A stretch of DNA of 7,916 nucleotides, from contig JAEZBO010000057.1 in NCBI GenBank assembly GCA_023427085.1, forward strand, positions 1-7,916. The letters are read 5' to 3'. The translations under genes were made by a program, and so were the position numbers. Every line of letters starts with the position of its first letter. Position 1 is the first letter of the stretch. The notes under the pieces are model-generated. The model was not told where the DNA came from, did not search any database, and saw nothing but the letters and a program-made list of their open reading frames with translations. The stretch is from Pseudomonadota bacterium. Lineage in GTDB: Bacteria > Pseudomonadota > Gammaproteobacteria > Burkholderiales > Burkholderiaceae_B. Shown one piece after another: positions 1 through 6,693 of the stretch.

Positions 1-2295
1 CGCCACGCGCAGCCGCAAGCCGCCGCCGGCGCTGGCGACCGGCACCGCGACCGCGTACGGAAAGCGCGCCAGCCACGGCGACAGGCGCTCGCGCAACGCC
101 GCCGCATCGCCCTGCAGCCACGCCACCGCCTGCCAGCCCAGCGCGGCCGGCTCGGCGGCGATCGCACAATGCTTGAGTTCGGGCTGGCACGAACGCGGGT
201 CGCGATCCGGCAAGGTCAGCGCGTTGATGCCCCCGCCGCCGATGAAGCCGCTGCCCCAGTGCATGGGCAGGAAGGCCAGCCCGGGCCGCAGGCCCTCGTC
301 GGCCTGCACCGGCAACACCAGTTCGCCGCGCCGCGAGCGCAGCCGCGCCAGGCTGCCTTCGGGCAGGCCCAGCCGCTGCATGTCGGCCGGATGCAGGTTC
401 ACGCAGGGCTCTTCGACGTGGCGGATCAGGGTCGGCGCCAGCGCCGTGCGCGTCATCGTGTGCCAGTGATCGCGCAGCCGGCCGGTGGTCAGCTGCAGCG
501 GATAGTCATCGTCGACCGGCTCTGCCACCGGCACGTGGTCGACGTCGAGAAAGCGGGCGCGGCCGCTGGCGGTGGGATAGCGCCCATCGGCATACAGCCT
601 TGCGGTCGAGTCGGGCGCGTCTGGCGTGTCGCCAGCGCGCACCGGCCATTGCAGCGGACCGCTGGCCTCGAGCAGCGCGTGCGTGACCACGCTGTAGTCC
701 AGGTCGCGCCCGGCGGTGCAACGCGCGTGTTCGGCGAAGATCTCGGCGACGTCGCGGTATGCGAACAGCGCGGCCCGGGCGGGCGCGATGCGGGCCGCCA
801 GCCGCTGCGCCACGCCGCAGGCCAGTTGCCAGTCGGCGCGGGCCTGGCCGGGCGGCGCGATGGCCGCGCGTACCCGGCTGATGCGGCGCTCGGAGTTCGT
901 CACGGTGCCGTCCTTCTCGGGCCAGGTGGCGGCCGGCAGCACCAGGTCGGCATAGGCCAGCGTCTCGGCGCTGGCGTAGGACTCCTGCACGATGACGAAC
1001 TCGGCGCGCGCCAGCGCCGCGCGCACCTTGGCCTGGTCGGGCATCGACTGGGCCGGGTTGGTCGCGGCGATCCACAGCACCTTCACGCGGCCGTCCAGCA
1101 CCGCATCGAACAGGTCCAGCGCCGGCAGGCCCGGGCGCGCCGGCAGCTCGGGCACCTGCCACAGCGCCGCCACCTCGGCGCGGTGCGCCGCATCGTTCGG
1201 ATCGCGATGGCCGGGCAGCAGGCTGGCCATGCCGCCGGCCTCGCGCCCGCCCATGGCATTGGGCTGGCCGGTCAGCGAGAACGGCCCGGCGCCCGGCCGG
1301 CCGATCTGGCCGGTGGCCAGATGCAGATGGATCAGCGCCGCATTGTTGGCGGTGCCGTGGGCCGACTGGTTCAGGCCCATGGTGTACAGCGACAGCGCGG
1401 CGCCGGCCTGGCCGAACCAGCGCGCAGCGCGTTCGATGTCGGCCGCCGGCACGCCGCAGACCGCCTGCGCGGCCGCCGGTGTCCAGGCCGCGCAACGGGC
1501 CGACAGCACGTCGAAGCCTTCGGTGTGCCGGTCGATGTAGGCCCGGTCGATCAGGTCTTCGCGCATCATCACGTGCAGCAGCGCGTGGAACAGCGCCACG
1601 TCGGTGCCCGGTGCGATCGGCAGGTGCAGGTCGGCCAGCGTGGCGGTATCGGTGCGGCGCGGATCGACCACGATGACGCGCATCTGGGGCCGCGCCGCGC
1701 GGGCCGCCTCGAGCCGGCGAAACAGCACCGGATGCGCATAGGCCATGTTCGCCCCGGCGATCAGCACGCAGTCGGCCAGCTCCAGGTCGTCGTAGCAGGC
1801 CGGCGGCGCGTCGGCGCCCAGCGTCAGCTTGTAGCCGGTCACCGCGCTGGACATGCACAGCCGCGAATTGGTGTCGATGTTGTTGGTGCCGATCAGCCCG
1901 CGCGCCAGCTTGTTGAAGACCGCATAGTCTTCCGTCAGCAGCTGGCCCGACAGATACAGGCCGACCGCATCGGGGCCATGCAGGCCGATGGTGTCGGCGA
2001 TGCGGCTGGCGGCCAGCTCGAGCGCATCGTCCAGCGCCAGCGGCTGCCTGGCGCTGGCGCGATCGGGCCGCCAGCTGGCCTGCAGCACACGCGCGGCGTC
2101 GTCGCGCAGCGTCTCGGCCAACGACATGCCCTTGCTGCACAGCCGGCCGCGATTGGACGGATGTTGCGGATCGCCGCGCACCGCGATGACCTTGCCGGCG
2201 CGCGCGCTCACCCGCACGCCGCAGCCGGTGCCGCAATAACAGCAGACCGACGCGACCTCGGTGTCGGGCGCGGGGATGTTCGGCGCGTCAACCAT
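1..2295 (-). CDS. nasA: Assimilatory nitrate reductase catalytic subunit NasA (partial, C-terminus beyond left edge)
   Basis: Cytoplasmic molybdoenzyme reducing nitrate to nitrite. The frame is open for 765 codons from ATG 2295-2293 to the edge, with no stop or frameshift when read line by line. An N-terminal [4Fe-4S] motif is visible as Cys18-x2-Cys21-x3-Cys25 with the fourth ligand Cys53 (context GRLCSKG). Cys147, in TNSRLCMSSA, is the expected Mo ligand of the Nap/Nas family. The molybdopterin oxidoreductase domain spans about residues 55-590. The dinucleotide-binding domain starts near 600 (LTTGRLRDHWHTMTR) and includes the conserved QPELKHC near 720. Klebsiella NasA is about 866 residues, so roughly 100 residues are missing here, where that family often carries a BFD-like [2Fe-2S] domain. 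There is no signal peptide or Tat motif, which argues against periplasmic NapA. The start overlaps the end of the upstream flavoprotein gene by 8 bp, so the two are probably translationally coupled. Family assignment is very secure; presence of the C-terminal Fe-S domain cannot be judged. Confidence 0.96.
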   Translation of the reverse strand, partial: MVDAPNIPAPDTEVASVCCYCGTGCGVRVSARAGKVIAVRGDPQHPSNRGRLCSKGMSLAETLRDDAARVLQASWRPDRASARQPLALDDALELAASRIADTIGLHGPDAVGLYLSGQLLTEDYAVFNKLARGLIGTNNIDTNSRLCMSSAVTGYKLTLGADAPPACYDDLELADCVLIAGANMAYAHPVLFRRLEAARAARPQMRVIVVDPRRTDTATLADLHLPIAPGTDVALFHALLHVMMREDLIDRAYIDRHTEGFDVLSARCAAWTPAAAQAVCGVPAADIERAARWFGQAGAALSLYTMGLNQSAHGTANNAALIHLHLATGQIGRPGAGPFSLTGQPNAMGGREAGGMASLLPGHRDPNDAAHRAEVAALWQVPELPARPGLPALDLFDAVLDGRVKVLWIAATNPAQSMPDQAKVRAALARAEFVIVQESYASAETLAYADLVLPAATWPEKDGTVTNSERRISRVRAAIAPPGQARADWQLACGVAQRLAARIAPARAALFAYRDVAEIFAEHARCTAGRDLDYSVVTHALLEASGPLQWPVRAGDTPDAPDSTARLYADGRYPTASGRARFLDVDHVPVAEPVDDDYPLQLTTGRLRDHWHTMTRTALAPTLIRHVEEPCVNLHPADMQRLGLPEGSLARLRSRRGELVLPVQADEGLRPGLAFLPMHWGSGFIGGGGINALTLPDRDPRSCQPELKHCAIAAEPAALGWQAVAWLQGDAAALRERLSPWLARFPYAVAVPVASAGGGLRLRVA

Positions 2296-3553
2296 GATGA
2301 ACCTGTGCAAGCGGCGCCGGCGCGGCCGGCTCGCCGAACATCAAGACATCGCGCAGCGGCGACACGTCGCTGCCGTCGCGGATCAGCCGCAGGTACCAAG
2401 GCGCATCGTCGGTATCGCCATACAGGCAGGCGCCCACCAGCTTGCCGTCGCGCAGCACCAGTTTCTTGTAGCAGGCGCCCAGCGGATCGTTGAGCGTGAT
2501 CGCCTCGGTGCCGGCCGCACCCTCGAAGTCGCCGGCCGAGAACAGGTCGATGCCGGTGACCTTGAGCTTGGTCGACACCACGCTGCCGGCGTAGCGGCCG
2601 GTGCCCAGCTGGGCCAGATGATCGGCGGCCACCCGCGCCTGCTCGTAGAGCGGCGCCACCAGGCCGTAGGCGGTGCCACGGTGACGCACGCATTCGCCGA
2701 CCGCGTAGATCGCCGGGTCGTAGGTCAGCAAGGTATCGCTGACCAGCACGCCACGGTCGACCTGCAGCCCGCAAGCCTGCGCCAGCGCGGTGTCGGGACG
2801 CACGCCGACCGCCATCACCACCAGCTCGGCCGGCACGCTGGAACCGTCGGCGAAGCGCACCGCGCGCACCTGTCCGTCGGCATCGCCGAGCAAGGCCTCG
2901 GTCTGCTGTCCCAGCAGGAAACGCAGCCCGCGCGACTCGAGGGTCTGTTGCAGCAAGCGCGCCGCCTGTCCATCGAGCTGGCGATCGAGCAGGCCCTTGC
3001 CCAGATGCACCACCGACACCGACATGCCGCGCGCGGCCAGCCCGCTGGCGGCCTCCAGCCCCAGCAGCCCGCCGCCGATCACCACCGCGTGGCGGTGGCG
3101 GGTCGAGGCGTCGATCATGCGCTGCACGTCGGCGATATCGCGAAAGGTCACCACGCCGTCCAGATCGTGGCCCGGCACCGGCAACACCACCGGCCGCGAG
3201 CCGGTGGCCAGCAGCAGCCGGTCGTAGCGATGCAGCGTGCCGTCGTCGGCGCGCACCTGGCGGCGGCCGCGATCGATGTCAACCACCTTGCAACCCAGCC
3301 TGAGCGTGATGCCGTGGCGCGTGTACCAGTCCTGGTCGTTGAGCACGATGTCGGGCAGGCCCTGCTCGCCCATCAGCACCGGCGACAGCATGATGCGGTT
3401 GTAGTTCGGATGCGGCTCGGCGCCGAACACCGTGATGTCGTAGAGATCGGGCGCGCGCGCCAGCAGTTCTTCGAGCGTGCGCACGCCCGCCATGCCGTTG
3501 CCGACCACGATGAGCCTGGGCCGCGCACTGCCGGGTGCCTGGGATTGCCGCAT
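2288..3553 (-). CDS. nasC: NAD(P)H/FAD-dependent oxidoreductase, electron-transfer subunit of assimilatory nitrate reductase (NasC type)
   Basis: A 421-residue flavoprotein expected to take electrons from NADH or NADPH and pass them to NasA in the cytoplasm. Residues 13-23 (RLIVVGNGMAG) form the FAD dinucleotide fold, LLLATGSRP lies at 113-121, and the NAD(P)-binding fold is VVIGGGLLGLEAA at 157-169. The second FAD motif is IYAVGECVRH at 282-291, with Gly-Glu where most of the superfamily has Gly-Asp. That variant followed by GLVAPLYEQ is typical of the NirB/NasC branch. The C-terminal part (about 325-400) resembles the domain after the flavin module in NirB. No siroheme domain and no paired CxC or CxxC cluster motif is present (Cys at 88, 261, 288, 361, 376 only), so it is not itself a nitrite reductase. 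The ATG at 3553 follows GAGGAG by 8 nt; the upstream stop is 12 bp away. An orphan NirB-like reductase partner is an alternative, but the overlap with nasA favours the nitrate reductase role. Klebsiella NasC, the counterpart, is of similar length. Confidence 0.9.
   Translation of the reverse strand: MRQSQAPGSARPRLIVVGNGMAGVRTLEELLARAPDLYDITVFGAEPHPNYNRIMLSPVLMGEQGLPDIVLNDQDWYTRHGITLRLGCKVVDIDRGRRQVRADDGTLHRYDRLLLATGSRPVVLPVPGHDLDGVVTFRDIADVQRMIDASTRHRHAVVIGGGLLGLEAASGLAARGMSVSVVHLGKGLLDRQLDGQAARLLQQTLESRGLRFLLGQQTEALLGDADGQVRAVRFADGSSVPAELVVMAVGVRPDTALAQACGLQVDRGVLVSDTLLTYDPAIYAVGECVRHRGTAYGLVAPLYEQARVAADHLAQLGTGRYAGSVVSTKLKVTGIDLFSAGDFEGAAGTEAITLNDPLGACYKKLVLRDGKLVGACLYGDTDDAPWYLRLIRDGSDVSPLRDVLMFGEPAAPAPLAQVHHG
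2301..2305 (-). promoter_or_regulatory. Weak ribosome-binding site for nasA
   Basis: Minus-strand CAGGT lies 6 nt before the ATG at 2295 and inside the last codons of the upstream flavoprotein gene. The match to the Shine-Dalgarno consensus is poor (core AGG only). This fits translation that depends on ribosomes finishing the overlapping upstream gene. Confidence 0.5.
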
Positions 3554-3561
3554 CGGCGCTG

Positions 3562-3567
3562 CTCCTC
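3562..3567 (-). promoter_or_regulatory. Strong ribosome-binding site for the NasC-type flavoprotein
   Basis: Minus-strand GAGGAG ends 8 nt before ATG 3553 and overlaps the stop codon of the fusion ATPase (TGAGGAG). It fixes the start at 3553 and suggests termination-reinitiation between the two genes. Confidence 0.8.
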
Positions 3568-5815
3568 AGGCGCCGGCCGGCAGGGCCTGCGACGGCGACG
3601 GCCCGGCGGTGGCCGGTGCCGCAGCGATCGGAAAGCCGCGCGCGTAGGCCGAGGCCTCGTTGGCCCGGAACACCTGGCCATCAAAAAAGGTCACGTCGCG
3701 ATCGGGCGTATCGGGCACCGGCGCGCCAGCCAGCGCGGCCGCCTGCGCATACAGCGCGTTGCGCTGGACCGCGCGCACCACCGCGCGATAGTCCGGCTCG
3801 CTGCGCAGCAGGCCCCAGCGCACGAACTGCGTCAGGAACCAGATGCCGTCGGATTCGTACGGAAAGGTCACCTTGCCGTCGCCATAGAAGGACAGCGGAT
3901 GACGCTCGACCCAGCGATGGCCCAGGCCGTCACTGCCACGGCCATCCAGGCAGGCCACCAGCGCGTCGGCGCCCTGCCCGATCAGGTCGGGCTGGGCCAG
4001 CCGGCGCGCCACCGCGTCGCGATGGCCGGTCTCGTCCAGATAGCGCGCGGTGTCGATCAGCGCCGCCACCAGCGCGCGGGCGCTGTTGGGGTGCCGCGCG
4101 ACCCAGTCGTCGGTGGCGGCCAGCACCTTCTCGGGGTGGTCGGCCCAGATCGACTGGGTGGTCGCCACCGTGAACCCGGCGCCGGCCTGGGCGGCCAGCG
4201 ACAGCCACGGTTCACCGACGCAGAAACCGTGCACCAGTCCATCCTGCAAGGTCGACACGGTGCGCGGCGGCGGCACCACCACGCGGTCGACGTCGCGCGC
4301 CGGATCGATGCCGTGCGCGGCCAGCCAATAGGCCAGCCACATCGCGTGGGTGCCGGTCGCGAAGGTGTGGGCCAGCGTCAGGCTCTCGCCGCCGCGGACC
4401 GCGCGCGCCAGCGACCAGCCGTCGCGCACGCCGCGTTCGGCCAGCGCGCGCGTCAGCGTGATGCCCTGGCCGTTGTGGTTCAGGCCCATCAGGATCGCCA
4501 TCGGCGTGGCCGCGCCGCCCACCCCCAGATGGGTGCCGTAGACCATCGAATACAAGGCGTGCGAGGCGTCCAGCGCGCCGCCGCACAGGCCGTCGCGCAC
4601 CATCGACCACGAGGCCTGCTTGACCGGCTCGATGCGCAGGCCGTAACGCCGGTCGAAACCCAGCTCGGCGCACAGCGCGACGGTGGCGCAATCCGCCAGC
4701 GGGATGTAGCCCACGCGCAGCGTGGTCTTTTCGGGGGCGTCGCTGCCGGCCACGTAGGCGCCGACAGTAGCCGGCGCGACGGCCGTCGTGGCGAGCGAAT
4801 CGCTGGACGAGGGCTGCGGCAGCGCGGCGACGCCGGACCTAGCCGGGACGTCGGCGTCGGATTCGACGCCGGCATCAGCGTCGGATGCCGCGGCAAGGAT
4901 CGCCGCCGGCGCGGTCGTGGACATCGCCGGCGATTCCGCGACGGTGCTGGCTGACGCGGTGCCCGCCGCGATCACCGCCGGTGCGTCCGCGCCGGCCCGC
5001 TGCGCCGCGGCGGCCGCATCGGCCTGCGCCGCCGGATTGCCATGGCGCCGGTGCAGGAAGTCGACCACCGCCGCGCGGTACGCCAGGTAGTCGCCATCAT
5101 TGGCCAGCGCCACCCGGTCGCGTGGCCGCGGCAAGGCGACCTCGAGGATCTCGCCGATGGTCGCGGCCGGGCCGTTGCTCAGCATCACGATGCGATCCGA
5201 CAGCAGCACCGCCTCGTCGACGTCGTGCGTCACCATGATGGTGGTGCTGTGCGTCTTGGCGACGATCTTGAGCAGCTCGTCCTGCAGATGCGCGCGGGTC
5301 AGCGCATCCAGCGCGCCGAACGGCTCGTCCATCAGCAGCACCTTGGGCTCGATCGCCAGCGCCCGTGCGATGCCCACGCGCTGCTTCATGCCGCCCGAGA
5401 TCTCGCGCGGCAGCTTGCCCTGCGCGTGCGCCAGGCCGACCAGCTCGAGCGCGGCCAGCGTGCGCGCCTTGCACTGCTCGCGGCTCTCGGTCGCCGCGAA
5501 CACCCGCTCGACCGCCAGATGCACGTTCTCGTAGCAGGTCAGCCACGGCAGCAGCGAATGGTTCTGGAACACCACCGCGCGGTCCGGCCCCGGGCCGGTG
5601 ATCTCTTTTTCGGCGCACAACAGCACGCCGCTGGTCGGCCGCGTCAGCCCCGCCACCAGGTTCAGCAGCGTCGACTTGCCGCAGCCCGAGTGGCCGATCA
5701 GCGAGATGAACTCGCCCTGCGCCACCGTCAGGTCGATATCGCGCAAGGCGACGAACGGACCCTTCTTGGTGGCGAACACCTGTCCTACATTCTCGATGCG
5801 CACGAATTTCTGCAT
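3566..5815 (-). CDS. nrtC: Nitrate ABC transporter ATPase fused to a cytoplasmic NrtA-like domain (NrtC type)
   Basis: A 749-residue protein that energises nitrate import through NrtB. Residues 1-257 are a complete NrtD/SsuB/TauB-type ATPase: Walker A GHSGCGKST 41-49, Q-loop Gln84, signature ISGGMKQR 139-146, Walker B LLMDEP 160-165, D-loop ALD 168-170 and H-loop His197. A low-complexity linker covers about 258-353. Residues 354-729 are a full-length homologue of the NrtA encoded at the start of the cluster, about half identical by eye, including GTHAMWL, FCVGEPW and the HPEK box. Putative nitrate contacts Trp403, Gln450, His490 and Lys563 are retained. No signal peptide precedes the domain, so it should be cytoplasmic. 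In cyanobacterial NrtC the equivalent domain is regulatory and linked to inhibition of uptake by ammonium; a similar role here is inference. I chose ATG 5815 over an in-frame ATG at 5833 because GAGGA sits 8 nt upstream of 5815 and the 5833 codon lies inside nrtB. The gap to the nrtB stop is 4 bp. No separate unfused ATPase is seen. Confidence 0.95.
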   Translation of the reverse strand: MQKFVRIENVGQVFATKKGPFVALRDIDLTVAQGEFISLIGHSGCGKSTLLNLVAGLTRPTSGVLLCAEKEITGPGPDRAVVFQNHSLLPWLTCYENVHLAVERVFAATESREQCKARTLAALELVGLAHAQGKLPREISGGMKQRVGIARALAIEPKVLLMDEPFGALDALTRAHLQDELLKIVAKTHSTTIMVTHDVDEAVLLSDRIVMLSNGPAATIGEILEVALPRPRDRVALANDGDYLAYRAAVVDFLHRRHGNPAAQADAAAAAQRAGADAPAVIAAGTASASTVAESPAMSTTAPAAILAAASDADAGVESDADVPARSGVAALPQPSSSDSLATTAVAPATVGAYVAGSDAPEKTTLRVGYIPLADCATVALCAELGFDRRYGLRIEPVKQASWSMVRDGLCGGALDASHALYSMVYGTHLGVGGAATPMAILMGLNHNGQGITLTRALAERGVRDGWSLARAVRGGESLTLAHTFATGTHAMWLAYWLAAHGIDPARDVDRVVVPPPRTVSTLQDGLVHGFCVGEPWLSLAAQAGAGFTVATTQSIWADHPEKVLAATDDWVARHPNSARALVAALIDTARYLDETGHRDAVARRLAQPDLIGQGADALVACLDGRGSDGLGHRWVERHPLSFYGDGKVTFPYESDGIWFLTQFVRWGLLRSEPDYRAVVRAVQRNALYAQAAALAGAPVPDTPDRDVTFFDGQVFRANEASAYARGFPIAAAPATAGPSPSQALPAGA
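3629..4756 (-). other. NrtA-like (CmpA/NrtA family) domain within the fusion ATPase
   Basis: Encodes residues 354-729 of the fusion. It aligns nearly end to end with the mature NrtA at 6694-7916, starting from a shared AGSDAPEK, with one short gap around residue 477 and no truncation. Shared blocks include LGVGG, TGTHAMWL, VPPP, GFCVGEPW, WxDHPEKVL and ARHPN. The domain therefore descends from a periplasmic binding protein but now sits on the cytoplasmic side. It ends in a short Ala/Pro-rich tail (730-749). Confidence 0.9.
4334..4359. repeat. 26 bp perfect direct repeat, copy 1 (in the NrtA-like domain of the fusion)
   Basis: This 26-base stretch is identical to 7414-7439 in nrtA. Both copies encode the conserved TGTHAMWL region in the same frame. 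It is a remnant of paralogy kept by protein and codon constraint, or by gene conversion, rather than an independent element. Confidence 0.85.
4757..5044 (-). other. Ala/Ser/Asp-rich interdomain linker of the fusion ATPase
   Basis: Codons for residues 258-353 of the fusion protein. Composition is dominated by Ala with Ser, Thr, Asp, Pro and Val, without aromatic residues until the final Tyr354 boundary. It contains an imperfect internal repeat (SDADAGV followed by ESDADV), which the DNA also shows as two copies of gcgtcggat near 4853-4886. It is probably a disordered tether between the ATPase and the NrtA-like domain. It has no resemblance to a signal peptide or a membrane segment. Confidence 0.75.
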
Positions 5816-5819
5816 GACT

Positions 5820-6656
5820 TCATTCCTCGGCATAGCTGAAACGTTTGGCCAGTTGCACCAGCATCACCTCGAGCAGCAGGCCGACGATGCCGATCACGAA
5901 GATCGCGATGACGATGTGCTCGACCTTCAGGTTGTTCCACTCGTCCCACAACCAGAAGCCGATGCCGGTGCCGCCGGTCAGCATCTCGGCGGCCACGATC
6001 ACCAGCCACGCGGTGCCGATCGACAGCCGCACGCCGGTCAGCATGTAGGGCAGCACCGCCGGCAGCAGCACACGCGTCATCACCTTCCATTCGGACAGGT
6101 TCAGCACCCGGGCGACGTTCAGGTAGTCCTGCGGCACCCGCGTCACGCCGACCGCGGTATTGATGATCATCGGCCAGATCGAGCAGATGAAGATCGCCCA
6201 GATCGCCGCCGGATCGGCGGCCTTGAACAGCAGCAGGCCCAGCGGCAGCCAGGCCAGCGGCGAGACCGGCCGCAGCAGGCTGACGATCGGCGACAGCATC
6301 GCGCTGACGGCGGCGAAGCGCCCGATCGCAAAGCCCAGCGGGATGCCGACCAGCGCGGCCAGGCCAAAGCCCAGGCCGACCCGCTGCAGCGAGGCCAGCA
6401 CGTTCCAGCCGATGCCCTGGTCGTTCGGGCCGTTGTCGTAGAAAGGTTCGGCGAACAGCAGCTTGGCGGCCTCCCAGGTCACGCCCGGCGTCGGGATCTC
6501 GGGCACCAGCATCGCGATGGCCTGCCACACCAGCACGAACAGGCAAAAGCCCGCCGCCGGTCCGATCGCCGCGCGCACCAGCGCCTGCAGCCGCTCGCGC
6601 CAGATGCCGGGGGCCACATAGGCCGCGCTGTCGCTGGCCGGGCTCGATGTCGTCAT
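5820..6656 (-). CDS. nrtB: Nitrate ABC transporter permease (NrtB/NasE family)
   Basis: A 278-residue inner-membrane subunit forming the nitrate channel, presumably as a homodimer. Hydrophobic segments are visible at about 33-51, 90-112, 118-143, 149-170, 199-224 and 247-268, fitting the six-span BPD_transp_1 fold. The cytoplasmic coupling loop that docks on the ATPase is at about 180-203 (VARVLNLSEW then LLPAVLP); it keeps the LP end of the EAA motif but lacks the usual central Gly. The family-typical GTAWLVIVAAEML follows at 214-226. The ATG at 6656 is chosen because AGGAG lies 6 nt upstream; an in-frame ATG at 6722 would extend into nrtA and give an Arg-rich extension unlike the family. 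Spacing is 37 bp after nrtA and 4 bp before the fusion ATPase. Related permeases carry cyanate, bicarbonate or sulfonates; the neighbours specify nitrate. Confidence 0.95.
   Translation of the reverse strand: MTTSSPASDSAAYVAPGIWRERLQALVRAAIGPAAGFCLFVLVWQAIAMLVPEIPTPGVTWEAAKLLFAEPFYDNGPNDQGIGWNVLASLQRVGLGFGLAALVGIPLGFAIGRFAAVSAMLSPIVSLLRPVSPLAWLPLGLLLFKAADPAAIWAIFICSIWPMIINTAVGVTRVPQDYLNVARVLNLSEWKVMTRVLLPAVLPYMLTGVRLSIGTAWLVIVAAEMLTGGTGIGFWLWDEWNNLKVEHIVIAIFVIGIVGLLLEVMLVQLAKRFSYAEE
5824..5828 (-). promoter_or_regulatory. Ribosome-binding site deciding the start of the fusion ATPase
   Basis: Minus-strand GAGGA lies in the last two sense codons of nrtB, 8 nt before ATG 5815. The alternative in-frame ATG at 5833 lies upstream of this site and has no comparable signal, so 5815 is preferred. 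Confidence 0.75.
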
Positions 6657-6662
6657 GTCGTT

Positions 6663-6667
6663 CTCCT
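6663..6667 (-). promoter_or_regulatory. Ribosome-binding site for nrtB
   Basis: Minus-strand AGGAG is 6 nt before ATG 6656, inside the 37 bp gap between nrtA and nrtB. It is a near-consensus site and settles the start against the upstream in-frame ATG at 6722. Confidence 0.85.
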
Positions 6668-6693
6668 GTCGGCGGACGCGCTGGCGCGGCCGC

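Noticed and set aside
506..2236. Minus-strand open frame of 576 codons inside nasA
   Set aside because: It is a shifted frame of nasA. The frame starting at 2295 carries all Fe-S and molybdopterin motifs without interruption, whereas this one yields Arg/Ala-rich low-complexity sequence.
4922..4924. Internal ATG in the linker that could give a free cytoplasmic NrtA-like domain
   Set aside because: Only a poorly placed GGAA precedes it, about 9-10 nt away, in low-complexity coding sequence. Nothing else supports a separate translation start.
169..4954. Very long plus-strand open frames (169-2493 and 2261-4954)
   Set aside because: They run antisense to securely identified genes. Their products are Arg/Gln/His/Ala-rich with no recognisable domain, and they cross gene boundaries. 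This is the usual result of high third-position GC on the opposite strand.
6657..6693. Possible hairpin or attenuator between nrtA and nrtB
   Set aside because: The gap is GC-rich and contains the palindrome gcggccgc, but only about 4 bp stems can be drawn and no U-run follows. This is expected by chance at this GC content; the clear nrtB ribosome-binding site explains the region.
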